The notes under the pieces were generated by a model, which saw only the letters and a list, made by a program, of their open reading frames with translations, was not told where the DNA came from and searched no databases. A DNA stretch of 64,000 nucleotides from Gammaproteobacteria bacterium (GTDB lineage Bacteria > Pseudomonadota > Gammaproteobacteria > Pseudomonadales > Azotimanducaceae): assembly GCA_028821515.1 (NCBI GenBank), contig JAPPGA010000035.1, positions 103,168 through 167,167 of the forward strand. Direction: 5' to 3'. The position numbers and the translations under genes are program-made. Positions 25,256 to 33,700 of this stretch are shown here, in pieces; within the stretch, counting starts at the first letter, position 1, and each line of letters begins with the position of its first letter.

Positions 25256-25888
25256 TCAGCTGGACTCGCCGGTATAGAACGCAGTCGTGCGATCAGCCGC
25301 GACGCGCGCTGCGTCGGGGTCGATCCCGCTCGCCACGGCCGCTTCTCGCCATCCCTCGCTGCTCCCGGAGATAAACGCCTTGCCGTCCGGGGAAGTGGAA
25401 AAAGTGGCTTCATCCGGCTTCGGGGCGGTCGGTTGCGCGAGATACAACGAGAGTCCCAGGGCCGCCAACTCCCAACCGACGCCGACCGCGCCCGGGCCGA
25501 ATTCGGCCCAGTGCTCCGAGTCGAGCGCGGTGTGCGTGAGTGCGAGGCGCGTGTCGCCAGTATGGTCGCGGGATAGACGCAACTCGACCCAGCTCACATC
25601 CCCGCCGAACTCCCAGGTGAACGCCAGATGCGTCGGTGGGTCGCATCGGGTGATGATGCCGCTTGCATTGCCTTCCAACTGGTAGGATCCACCGGTTTCG
25701 AGCTTGCCGCTGATAGGCAGAAACCAGCGCGGAAGGCGCTTGGCGTTCGTGATGGCATCCCACAGATCCTCGATCTTCGTCGAGCAACTGCGGACCAGCG
25801 TGACCGCGCGAGCGAGCTTTCCATCGCGTTCCAGTGACGACGCGCTGCGCTTTGCGGCACGGAGGTGATCATCCACATCGAATTTCAC
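25256..25888 (-). CDS. SRPBCC (AHSA1/START-like) protein
   Basis: The 210-residue protein shows the AHSA1 pattern: VRSCSTKIEDLWDAITNAKRLPRWF, GGSYQLEGNASGIITRCDPPTHLAFTWE and TRLALTHTALDS. These proteins have a large hydrophobic pocket and bind lipids or hydrophobic ligands. The GTG at 25888 is preceded by AAAGGAA. Its partner is unknown. It leads a short minus-strand pair with the ankyrin protein, with an AT-rich stretch upstream. Confidence 0.82.
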   Translation of the reverse strand: MKFDVDDHLRAAKRSASSLERDGKLARAVTLVRSCSTKIEDLWDAITNAKRLPRWFLPISGKLETGGSYQLEGNASGIITRCDPPTHLAFTWEFGGDVSWVELRLSRDHTGDTRLALTHTALDSEHWAEFGPGAVGVGWELAALGLSLYLAQPTAPKPDEATFSTSPDGKAFISGSSEGWREAAVASGIDPDAARVAADRTTAFYTGESS

Positions 25889-25981
25889 GGAAGTTCCTTT
25901 CTTGTAGAGGCCTTGGGGCGTAGGTGTTTATATGTTGGCGACAAGTCGAGTATCAGCTTTTCCGGCGAAGATTGGCTCGAG

Positions 25982-26539
25982 TCAAGTCCGTAAACCGGCA
26001 TCGCTTGATGCCTGCCTCTTCAGGCGGTCAACGTCGGCGCGAGACTGGTTTTCGTTCTCGGCCCAGGCGTATACGTCGGCCCAATTCACCTTCTGGTGCT
26101 TCGCAACCATGACAGCCTGATCCCAGGATGGGTTGTCCTTGAAGTAGTAGTAGGCTGCCAGCCGATCAAGGACGCTCAGCGTTGGTGTAATGATGCGCAA
26201 CGGCCCGTACCGCGTGGCGAGTACGGGTACGTCCTCATGCTGCACTGACGTAAGCCCGAACGCGAGTGGGCCGGGCGGAAACTCTACCAGCCACTCCGTG
26301 TTCGGGTGTTCGAATAACCGAGTGTTGCCGCTGGGGCGAAAGCCCAGAGGTTTGATCGCGTTTGCGAGAGCGGAGTGCGGGCTGGACGTCACAAAGTCCA
26401 GATCCGCGCTCTCGTATTCGTTGTTCGCATAGATCGAAACCGCACTGCCTCCGGATAGCGTTGCGACGATATTGCGCGCAGACAGGGCTTGGCTGATCAA
26501 GACCGCGAGTTCTTCCAACGTGGTATCCCGGATAATCAT
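25982..26539 (-). CDS. Nucleotidyltransferase-fold protein (toxin-like), overlapping an upstream regulator
   Basis: The 185-residue protein has a nucleotidyltransferase core: ATLSGGSAVSIYANNEYESADLDFV (Gly-Gly-Ser then Asp-x-Asp), followed by PTLSVLDRLAAYYYFKDN. It is an AbiEii/DUF6036-like MNT fold. The start at 26539 overlaps the stop of the upstream winged-helix gene by 4 bp (ATGA). In type IV and related systems the upstream regulator is the antitoxin. The reaction here is inferred only. It is the second such module in this window. Confidence 0.72.
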   Translation of the reverse strand: MIIRDTTLEELAVLISQALSARNIVATLSGGSAVSIYANNEYESADLDFVTSSPHSALANAIKPLGFRPSGNTRLFEHPNTEWLVEFPPGPLAFGLTSVQHEDVPVLATRYGPLRIITPTLSVLDRLAAYYYFKDNPSWDQAVMVAKHQKVNWADVYAWAENENQSRADVDRLKRQASSDAGLRT

Positions 26540-26889
26540 CTGTCGATGACCGACGGCGGCTTGGTCGTGCGACGGGGTCGTTGCCTTTGTCGAAAATGCC
26601 GTCGTACGTCGTCGCGCGGCAGCAATTCGATCTCTTCCCGCAGGAAGACACGTAGATTCCTTGCCGTGGGGCTTCGTTCGTTAAACTGGAATACGCGCGC
26701 TCGGCCGATCATGCGGCTGACCAGAACGCCGTTTGCCTCCAACCGGAGTAGCTGGTCCCGCACAACGCTGACGGCCAGGTCGAAAGTGCTCGCAATCCGG
26801 TTGGCATGTCCTTCGCCGTAGGCTGTGATGAATAGCAGCGCCCACGCCGCTGTACGATTGCCCAATGCAGCCTCAAGAACGGGATTCAT
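26536..26889 (-). CDS. Winged-helix regulator, probable antitoxin of the nucleotidyltransferase module
   Basis: The 117-residue protein is a short winged helix of the ArsR/MarR kind: ANRIASTFDLAVSVVRDQLLRLEANGVLVSRMIGRARVFQFN, where the recognition helix is followed by a wing. A basic C-terminal tail (RRHFRQRQRPRRTTK) follows. It overlaps the nucleotidyltransferase start. The palindrome and flanking repeats just upstream (26907-26936) are a natural autoregulatory target. Confidence 0.78.
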   Translation of the reverse strand: MNPVLEAALGNRTAAWALLFITAYGEGHANRIASTFDLAVSVVRDQLLRLEANGVLVSRMIGRARVFQFNERSPTARNLRVFLREEIELLPRDDVRRHFRQRQRPRRTTKPPSVIDR

Positions 26890-26906
26890 GACGAGTCCGA
26901 ATTGAA

Positions 26907-26936
26907 GGTAAACCAGTTAATATTAACGGTAAAACC
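26907..26936. promoter_or_regulatory. Operator-like site: 12-bp palindrome flanked by direct repeats
   Basis: A perfect 12-bp palindrome GTTAATATTAAC (26916-26927) sits between GGTAAACC (26907-26914) and GGTAAAACC (26928-26936). The flanking repeats are about 21 bp apart, two helical turns. The site lies 18 bp upstream of the winged-helix start, in an AT-rich spot in GC-rich DNA. It is a likely promoter-operator for the module, and could also act on the opposite side. Confidence 0.6.
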
Positions 26937-27010
26937 TTATTTAAGGAAAGAGGCAATGAGGGGCCATTGATCGATCGAACTCGGCCGCTCGGAACCGGTC
27001 AAGCCACCGC

Positions 27011-28594
27011 CTAGCGCGCCATCAGGACGATAACCCGGTTTGGACCGGTCGATGAGGGATGGTGGATGGCCACATCCTGGCGGCCGTTGCGGTCAAGGTC
27101 GGCGAGCCGGACGTGCAGGTCGCCTGCTGCGGGCATGGCGACGGGGATCTTGACCGGGGGAGTCCGGAAAGGGTCGGGACCGTCGCTGGCAAGGAACACG
27201 GATAGTCTGTCCCAGCGATCGCCGACCAGGAGATCCTTGAGGCCATTTCCGTCGACATCGCCGAGCAGGACCGCGGGGAACAGCGGGCCTCGACGGGAGA
27301 GCGGCCGGAACGCGCTTGATACGCGCCGTTTTGCGTCGGGCTTGTCCGGATAGGTCCGGCCGCGCAGGCGGAAGAGAGCCAGGTCGATGGAGACGGCGTT
27401 TGCGGCCATGGCGCGCAGCATGCCTCCCCCGCCCGTGTCGACCGCGCCGAATATCGCATCGAGGTCGCCGTCCCCGTCGAAGTCGTCGAAGCGGTGGGTT
27501 GCATAGCCCCACGGCTCTCCGCCCGCCGATCGCCCCGGCGTATCGACGGTCGTGTCGGGCTCGGCGGAGAAAGCGGTGCCGTCGGGTACCGGACGTCCGA
27601 AATGGATCTCGAACCGGCCCCGGAGCCGCAGCGGACTCCGGCCCGAAAGCGTCAGGGTGATGAGGTCCGCCACGCCGTCGGCGTCGAGATCCCTGAAGCC
27701 CTTCAGAACCTTGTGCTCCGTGTGTCTACCGAGTCCGAGCACCATTGACACTGGATTTGCATCACCGATTTGGAACGCGAGCGCGTAAGAGCCGTCGAAG
27801 TCGAACGAAACGTCAGTCTGGAAGGTGTCCGGCGTGGCTTGGAAGGTGCCCGTTTCGTTCTGTCGGTAGAGGTCAAACCGGTCCCCGTTCCAGAAGGCGA
27901 GATCGCTCAAGCCATCGCGGTCGTAGTCCAGTTGGTGGATGCGTGCCAGATACCAGGAGATGTTCTCCGGCGTGATGCCGGCTTGGCGGTAGGTGCGTTT
28001 TTCGCCGTAAGCGCTGGCGTCGAGGAACGGCTCCGGGGAGCCGAGCTTGACCGGCGTGGCGAAGGAACCGTCGGGCAACTGCAGCGCCACCCGGAATCCG
28101 TCGACAATGGGCACGACCAGATCGTCAAGGCCGTCACGGTTCAGGTCGCGCGTAATGTCGATCCTGGGTATTCCGCCACGGTCCGGCCCCCGGTAGGTCG
28201 TGAACAGTTCTGCGAGCACCTCACTCGTCGCACTGTCCGGATCGACCGATTCGATGCGTCCGTGGCGGTAAGCGACAAGGCGGTCGCCACCCGTGCCATG
28301 CAACACGTCGACGAACAGGATGCCGGTACCAAGAGCTGCGTCCAGTGCCTGCGACCAGTCACCTCCGTCAAATCCGAAGAACTGTACGTTCTGCTGTCCG
28401 GTTTCCTCCATGTCTACGACGGCCAGGGCGGTGCCGCTGCTGAAGGACCCGGCAAGGACCGTTTGGTGACGGGCTGTCCCGGTCGCGAACTCGTGGACCC
28501 TGAACATCTCTTTCGCGGAAGACATCGTGGGCGTGACAACACACCCGATGGCTACAGCCCCGAGGAACGGCAGGGTGATCGAAGGTCTGGTCAT
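27011..28594 (-). CDS. Exported FG-GAP/VCBS-repeat protein
   Basis: The 527-residue protein has a Sec signal peptide (cleavage near SSA-KEM) and repeated Ca-binding-type motifs spaced along the chain: DLNRDGLDDLVVP, DYDRDGLSDLAFW, DLDADGVADLITL, DFDGDGDLDAIFG, DVDGNGLKDLLVG and DLDRNGRQDVAIH. These are the FG-GAP/VCBS blades of a beta-propeller. No catalytic domain is seen, so surface binding or adhesion is likely. It is divergent from the VOC gene at 28657. Confidence 0.82.
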   Translation of the reverse strand: MTRPSITLPFLGAVAIGCVVTPTMSSAKEMFRVHEFATGTARHQTVLAGSFSSGTALAVVDMEETGQQNVQFFGFDGGDWSQALDAALGTGILFVDVLHGTGGDRLVAYRHGRIESVDPDSATSEVLAELFTTYRGPDRGGIPRIDITRDLNRDGLDDLVVPIVDGFRVALQLPDGSFATPVKLGSPEPFLDASAYGEKRTYRQAGITPENISWYLARIHQLDYDRDGLSDLAFWNGDRFDLYRQNETGTFQATPDTFQTDVSFDFDGSYALAFQIGDANPVSMVLGLGRHTEHKVLKGFRDLDADGVADLITLTLSGRSPLRLRGRFEIHFGRPVPDGTAFSAEPDTTVDTPGRSAGGEPWGYATHRFDDFDGDGDLDAIFGAVDTGGGGMLRAMAANAVSIDLALFRLRGRTYPDKPDAKRRVSSAFRPLSRRGPLFPAVLLGDVDGNGLKDLLVGDRWDRLSVFLASDGPDPFRTPPVKIPVAMPAAGDLHVRLADLDRNGRQDVAIHHPSSTGPNRVIVLMAR

Positions 28595-28656
28595 GGCGGT
28601 GGCTAGTGTAGATGTGTCGATCAGTCCGAGCGAGAATCTTTGCGGGCAACAGAACC

Positions 28657-29148
28657 ATGACGATGAAAATGACGGAAATCTCCAAGGTCCGAACCTGTCT
28701 CTGGTTCGATGACAACGCCCTGGCAGCCGCCCGGTTCTACTGCGGACTGTTGTCCGACAGCCAGATCCAGAGTATCGAGCGCTACTCCGAAGGTCAGGAA
28801 ATGGCCGAGCCAGGCACGGTATCGCTGGTCGAGTTCACGCTCGCAGGAACGCCGTACCAGGCGATCAACGGCGGGCCACATTTCAAGCTCGACGAGGCCG
28901 TGTCGATCTCCGTCGCTACCGAGGACCAGGCCGAAACCGACCGGTTGTGGGAAGCGCTGATCGCGGGCGGCGGCGCCGAGAGCCAGTGCGGCTGGCTGAA
29001 GGACCGGTTCGGGCTGTCCTGGCAGATCGTGCCGAGACGATCGATCGAGTTGATGTACGGGCCAAAGGCCGCGCGGGTCTGGCCGGCGCTGATGCAGATG
29101 AAGAAAATCGACATCGCGGCGCTCGAAGCCGCGGCCGGAGCGGCATAG
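28657..29148 (+). CDS. PhnB-like VOC-fold protein (3-demethylubiquinone-9 3-methyltransferase domain family)
   Basis: The 163-residue protein matches the PhnB/VOC group: TCLWFDDNALAAARFYCGLL, VEFTLAGTPYQAINGGPHF, and the dimer block WLKDRFGLSWQIVPRRS. The family name (3-demethylubiquinone methyltransferase) is historical; the function is uncertain. ATG 28657 is chosen because the family N-terminus starts here; ATG 28663 is possible. It is followed by a DUF1428 gene whose AGGAGG overlaps this stop codon. Confidence 0.82.
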   Translation: MTMKMTEISKVRTCLWFDDNALAAARFYCGLLSDSQIQSIERYSEGQEMAEPGTVSLVEFTLAGTPYQAINGGPHFKLDEAVSISVATEDQAETDRLWEALIAGGGAESQCGWLKDRFGLSWQIVPRRSIELMYGPKAARVWPALMQMKKIDIAALEAAAGAA

Positions 29149-29159
29149 GAGGATTCGAC

Positions 29160-29525
29160 ATGGCCTACATCGACGGTTTCGTGATCGCGGTTCCGACCGC
29201 AAACAAGGCCCAGTTCATCCGTCACGCCACCTATACCGACACGCTGTTCAAGGAGCTGGGCGCCACCCGGGTCATCGAATGCTGGGGCGATGACGTGCCT
29301 GACGGAACGGTTACCGACTTTCGCAAGGCGGTGGATGCGAAAGAAGACGAGACGGTGGTCTTTTCCTGGGTCGAATGGCCGGACAAGGCGACGCGTGACG
29401 AAGCCGGGGTCCGGATGCATGAAATGATGGACACCGACGGCCGGTTCGACGAGAAACACAACCCGGTCCCGTTCGACGGCAAGCGGATGATCTACGGGGG
29501 ATTCTCGCTGGTCGTGGAACTGTGA
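29160..29525 (+). CDS. DUF1428-family protein
   Basis: The 121-residue protein begins MAYIDGFVIAVPTANKAQF and contains GATRVIECWGDDVPDGTVTDFRKAV and VFSWVEWPDKATRDEA, the DUF1428 pattern (an alpha-beta dimeric barrel, as in YbaA). The ATG at 29160 has an AGGAGG overlapping the preceding stop codon (TAGGAGG). The function is unknown. It is frequently found beside PhnB-like genes, as here. Confidence 0.85.
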   Translation: MAYIDGFVIAVPTANKAQFIRHATYTDTLFKELGATRVIECWGDDVPDGTVTDFRKAVDAKEDETVVFSWVEWPDKATRDEAGVRMHEMMDTDGRFDEKHNPVPFDGKRMIYGGFSLVVEL

Positions 29526-29562
29526 CGCCGGCGGGACCATCTGTGGGATAGGGAGTCGGCAT

Positions 29563-30534
29563 ATGTCGTCGAACCTGGTAACGGTATTCGGGGGCTCGGG
29601 ATTCCTGGGCCGGGAGATCGTGAAACAACTCGTTGCCGCCGATCACCATGTGCGCGTAGCCGTGCGCCATCCCGAGGCTGCATCGTTCCTCCGCAGGCTA
29701 GGGCCGGACGGCCGTGTGGAACTGGTGCAAGCCGATGTGTCGGACGAGTCGACCGTCGCCAAGGCGGTGGAAGGGGCGGGATCGGTCGTCAATTCCGTCG
29801 GCCACTACGTGGAGAAACCGGATGCCACGTTTCACCGAATCCACGCGCTGGGCGCCCAGGGCATCGCCCGGCAGGCGCGGCAGGCTGGTGTTCAACGCCT
29901 GGTCCAGATCTCGGGACTCGGCGCCGATGCGGCGTCGGACTCGCCTTATGTCCGATCCAGGGGAGTTGGGGACGATCTCGTCAGGGAGACCTTCGACGGC
30001 GTGACGATCCTGCGTCCCAGCGCGATATTCGGCCCCGGGGATGCGCTGCTCAACAAGCTTGCCGGCATCGCACGGCTAAGCCCGATCATACCCCTGTTCG
30101 GAGACGGTCGAACGAGACTTCAGCCGGTGTTCGTGGAAGACGTGGCCGAAGCCTGTGTGAGACTTCTGGAAGATTCGTCGACCGCAGGCCGCATCTATGA
30201 ACTCGGAGGCCCCGATGTCTTTGCGTACCGGGAGCTGGTTCAGCTTCTACTCGATCGCATGGGCTGGCGAAGGTTGGTTGTTCCGGTCCCCTTCGGCGTA
30301 TGGGACGTTCTGGCGGGCGTGATGGCGTGCCATCCCGATCCGCCGCTGACGCGCGACCAGGTGAACCTGTTGAGACGGGACAATGTCGTCGAGGAAGGAG
30401 CGTTGACCCTGGCAGACCTGGACGTTCGTCCGACGCGGTTGAAAGAGGTACTGCTCGCCTGTATTGGTGTGCGCGGTGAGACAGGTGGAACAGGCAGGGA
30501 CGGACCCGTCAACCGGGGAGCCCCGGGCGCATGA
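29563..30534 (+). CDS. NDUFA9-like NAD(P)-binding SDR protein
   Basis: The 323-residue protein has the extended-SDR Rossmann start VTVFGGSGFLGREIVKQLV, then VNSVGHYVEKPDATFHRIHALG, ILRPSAIFGPGDAL and the C-terminal YELGGPDVFAYRELVQLLL. It is most like the complex I assembly subunit NDUFA9 family of atypical SDRs, which lack a clear Tyr-x-x-x-Lys catalytic pair. The role here is unknown. It overlaps the downstream ABC ATPase start by 4 bp. Confidence 0.85.
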   Translation: MSSNLVTVFGGSGFLGREIVKQLVAADHHVRVAVRHPEAASFLRRLGPDGRVELVQADVSDESTVAKAVEGAGSVVNSVGHYVEKPDATFHRIHALGAQGIARQARQAGVQRLVQISGLGADAASDSPYVRSRGVGDDLVRETFDGVTILRPSAIFGPGDALLNKLAGIARLSPIIPLFGDGRTRLQPVFVEDVAEACVRLLEDSSTAGRIYELGGPDVFAYRELVQLLLDRMGWRRLVVPVPFGVWDVLAGVMACHPDPPLTRDQVNLLRRDNVVEEGALTLADLDVRPTRLKEVLLACIGVRGETGGTGRDGPVNRGAPGA

Positions 30535-31349
30535 CTATACTCGGCAACCGCGATAAACCACGGGAAGAGGGGATGCCGACGGTGGACTTCGCTATCGAAA
30601 CCCGGGGGTTGACGCGGGACTTCGGGGCCCTGCGAGCGGTCGACTTGCTGGACCTGAAGGTGAAGGCCGGATCGCTGTATGGGTTTCTGGGCCGCAACGG
30701 TGCTGGGAAATCCACCACCATCAAGATGCTCACGGGCATCCTTGAGCCGTCGCGGGGCAAGATGTTCCTGCTGGGGACGGACTTGTCGGACGCCGCCGCC
30801 GCGCTGGCCGTCCGGCGCCGAACCGGAGTGGTGCCCGAGGACATGGCGCTGTTCGAGCTGCTGACCGGCCGCGAGTACCTGGCGTTTGTCGGGCGGATTT
30901 ACCTCCTGAGCGAAGATATCCTGGCGTCGAGAATCGAAGAACTGCTTTCGGTGCTTGAGTTGGGCGCCGGGCACTCGCAGCTCGTGCTGGAGTACTCGCA
31001 CGGGATGCGCAAGAAGCTGGCTCTCGCCGCGGCACTCCTGCCGGATCCGGACATCCTGTTCCTCGACGAACCGTTCGAGGGCGTCGATGCGGTTGCATCA
31101 CGGATCATGCGGGACATTCTGCGCAGTCATGTGAATCGGGGGTCGACGGTCTTCGTCACCTCGCATGTGCTCGACGTTGTCGAGCGGCTCTGTACGGACG
31201 TCGGGATCATCCACAATGGACGGCTCGTGTTCGAGGGGCCGCTGGCATCGATGGGCGGCAAGTCGCTGGAGGACGTATTCCTCGAGCTTGTCGGATCCAC
31301 GGAAGACACGCGATCGGGGTTGAGCTGGCTGACCGAGGACGACCGTTGA
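30531..31349 (+). CDS. ABC transporter ATP-binding protein
   Basis: The 272-residue ATPase has Walker A GRNGAGKST (about 54-62), a Q-loop-containing region, a degenerate signature YSHGMRKKL in place of LSGGQ, and Walker B DILFLDEPFEGVDA, with the switch His in SHVLDV. It is of the drug/lipid exporter type. ATG 30531 overlaps the previous gene (ATGA); ATG 30573, with GAAGAGGGG just upstream, is a strong alternative. The permease follows with a 4-bp TTGA overlap. Confidence 0.88.
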   Translation: MTILGNRDKPREEGMPTVDFAIETRGLTRDFGALRAVDLLDLKVKAGSLYGFLGRNGAGKSTTIKMLTGILEPSRGKMFLLGTDLSDAAAALAVRRRTGVVPEDMALFELLTGREYLAFVGRIYLLSEDILASRIEELLSVLELGAGHSQLVLEYSHGMRKKLALAAALLPDPDILFLDEPFEGVDAVASRIMRDILRSHVNRGSTVFVTSHVLDVVERLCTDVGIIHNGRLVFEGPLASMGGKSLEDVFLELVGSTEDTRSGLSWLTEDDR

Positions 31350-33136
31350 CCGGGGGCCGGAAACCCGATCTCGTGAGGACCGCTGCGGCGTTGCTGCCAG
31401 AGTCCCGGGGCCGCGAGGCCTGGGTCTGGCCGGTACATCTGCGCACGGTTGTCTCGCTATGCTGGCGACTCGGGCGACGGCGTTGGGAACGGCAGGGTTC
31501 GCTCATGCGGGATCTGGCTTCCCTCGCGGCTTTCCTGGCGGTCGTGGCGGGGTGCCTGTCGTTCGTGCTCGCACTGGCGCTTGGATGGGCTCACCTTCCG
31601 CAGGCTGGCCACGGCACTGCGCTGCTTGCGTGGGGAGGGCTGATTGCAGCGTTCGTGTTCGTACGCCTGTTTGGCGTGTTTGGGAGCCTGCAGCAGGGCG
31701 AGGGACTGCCGCTCGACAACCTGCTGCACCTGCCTTTCTCGCTGCACCAGGTGTTCGTGCTGAACTTCGTGTTCTCACAACTGAATTTGACCACCATCAT
31801 CTTCGTTCCCGCCTTCCTTGGACTCGCAATCGCATGCACGGTGGCGCTCGACGCTCGCAATTTCGTTCTCATTCCCGCATCGCTTTCACTATTCGTCTGT
31901 GTGGCGGCGGTCACGCACCTGGTGCAGGAGTGGATTACGTCGGCGATGGGGACAAGGCGGCGTCGTTTCCTGATCGGTTCCCTGGTGTGTACGTTGCTGA
32001 TGTTCGCGATGCAGGTGTCCTACATCCTTTACCTGACCCAGCGGTCCGAGTCGGAGACGGAGGTGACTGAAGCGGTGGTCACGTCTTCAGAACCGGGATA
32101 CGAGGGCGTTCCCTTCGGCGAAGCCGGTCCAGTGACCGCACAAGAGTGGGATCTGTCCAGTCATTGGCTGATGCGCGGTTGGGTGGCACCCGGCTCGTCG
32201 GATGGACGTGACGTCTTCCCCTGGTTGTCGGTGGTCGGGATGGCCGGTTTCGTCGTACTCGCGGTCTTGTGCCTCCGAGGGGGATACCGGGGTACCCTTG
32301 ACAGGTACCGGAACGGTCAGACCACAAGCACGGGTCTACGAGCGAGGGTCAGCCAGCAGGGAAAGCGCATCCCGCCAAGGGCACGGGTGTCGCCCGTTAT
32401 GGCCATTGCCCGCATCACGATCAAGCATTGGTTGCGCTCCGTGCACACCTTGATAAATGGTCTGCCAGCGTTGGCGGTGCTGGTCCTGTTTGGGTTCGTC
32501 TGGCTGGGAGGTACCGACAAGCCCGATCCGTACACGCTGCTAATAACGGTGATAGTGTTCATGTCGGTGTTCTGTGCCCCAACCAAACTGGCCTGCAACC
32601 TGTTTGGCCTGGACGGTCGCGGATTCCGCGTCTACCGGTTTGCAGGTGTGTCCGCCAGAACACTGCTTCTGGGCAAGTACCTGGCGTTGCTGCCCGTGTT
32701 TATCCTGCTCGCTGGAGCCGTGTTGACCGTTTCGGCGGTGATCGGGTCGATGCTGCCGACACACATCCTCGGGACGGTCCTGCAGGGAGGCATCGTTTTT
32801 CTGGCTTGCTGCGGAATAGGTGGCGCGTTCTCGATGGGTTCACCGCACGCCGTGTCCCCCACCTCGACGACCCATCGAGCCGGTTGCGCTACCGCCCTCC
32901 TGTTGGCGTTGGCGAAACTGGTGGTGACCGCGTTGTTGTTACTGATCGCTTGGCCCGCAATCGTCGCGGAACAGAGTTTCTCCGGGGACGGCCATGTGTT
33001 TCCCGTGTACCTGATGGTATCGATGATCGAGTTTGCGTTGGCGGTGGTTGCCTTCCGCGTGTTTCTTGGCCGGCAGGCGCGCGAGCTTGACGGGCGGGCC
33101 GATCAAATCCTGGAGGCGGTTTCCGTTACGGAGTGA
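31346..33136 (+). CDS. Large ABC-2-type exporter permease
   Basis: The 596-residue protein has about twelve hydrophobic segments, split into two halves by a loop (about 225-290) with an acidic region (SESETEVTEAVV). It follows the ABC ATPase and presumably forms the translocation pore. It is longer than ordinary ABC-2 permeases of 250-400 residues. The TTG start overlapping the ATPase stop is the only one close by; a downstream start (for example ATG 31505) would trim the basic N-terminus. The substrate is unknown. Confidence 0.8.
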   Translation: MTGGRKPDLVRTAAALLPESRGREAWVWPVHLRTVVSLCWRLGRRRWERQGSLMRDLASLAAFLAVVAGCLSFVLALALGWAHLPQAGHGTALLAWGGLIAAFVFVRLFGVFGSLQQGEGLPLDNLLHLPFSLHQVFVLNFVFSQLNLTTIIFVPAFLGLAIACTVALDARNFVLIPASLSLFVCVAAVTHLVQEWITSAMGTRRRRFLIGSLVCTLLMFAMQVSYILYLTQRSESETEVTEAVVTSSEPGYEGVPFGEAGPVTAQEWDLSSHWLMRGWVAPGSSDGRDVFPWLSVVGMAGFVVLAVLCLRGGYRGTLDRYRNGQTTSTGLRARVSQQGKRIPPRARVSPVMAIARITIKHWLRSVHTLINGLPALAVLVLFGFVWLGGTDKPDPYTLLITVIVFMSVFCAPTKLACNLFGLDGRGFRVYRFAGVSARTLLLGKYLALLPVFILLAGAVLTVSAVIGSMLPTHILGTVLQGGIVFLACCGIGGAFSMGSPHAVSPTSTTHRAGCATALLLALAKLVVTALLLLIAWPAIVAEQSFSGDGHVFPVYLMVSMIEFALAVVAFRVFLGRQARELDGRADQILEAVSVTE

Positions 33137-33244
33137 CTGTAGCCGATTCGGGCTGACAGCGAGAATGGAACAGGCTGAGAAAACCTAGTGATCCGGTCGT
33201 ACACTGATAGTTCCCGTCATGCGAAGTAACAGGGGGACGATCAC

Positions 33245-33688
33245 GTGAGTACGCCCATCTTGGACCAGCTGAACCTAGTTGTTAGCGACATGACGCGGTC
33301 GATCGAATTCTACCGAGCGATCGGCCTCGAGATCCCTGACGACACGGTCTGGAGCACGGAAACGGGAGCGCACCATGTCGTCATGAAGATGCCGGACGGG
33401 TTCGAATTGGCGCTCGACAGCCATGCCCTGGCCGAGGACTACAACGCCGGCTGGCGCCCCTTCAAGGGCGAAGGCAATCGATCCGTCATGAGTTTTCGTT
33501 ACGGGGACGCTGACGAGATAGACCGGGTCTTCGAAAACGTCGTCTCCCTGGGCTACGGCGCTTCGCAGCCGCCGTACTACACCTTCTGGGGTTCGCGCTA
33601 CGCCATCGTCATCGACCCGGACGGCAACCACGTTGGACTGATGAGCCCGCCGGACCGTGCGCATCGCGGGGCACCGCCCAAGATCTGA
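33245..33688 (+). CDS. VOC-family (glyoxalase-like) protein
   Basis: The 147-residue VOC protein has the paired beta-alpha-beta3 motifs: DQLNLVVSDMTRSIEFYRAIGLEIPD, GFELALDSHALAED and SRYAIVIDPDGNHVGLMSP. The metal-ligand positions are partly preserved (Asp/Glu and His). The enzyme type cannot be assigned. The GTG start has AGGGGG about 10 nt upstream. It is convergent with the LLM oxidoreductase. Confidence 0.85.
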   Translation: MSTPILDQLNLVVSDMTRSIEFYRAIGLEIPDDTVWSTETGAHHVVMKMPDGFELALDSHALAEDYNAGWRPFKGEGNRSVMSFRYGDADEIDRVFENVVSLGYGASQPPYYTFWGSRYAIVIDPDGNHVGLMSPPDRAHRGAPPKI

Positions 33689-33700
33689 TCCGAATCGGCG

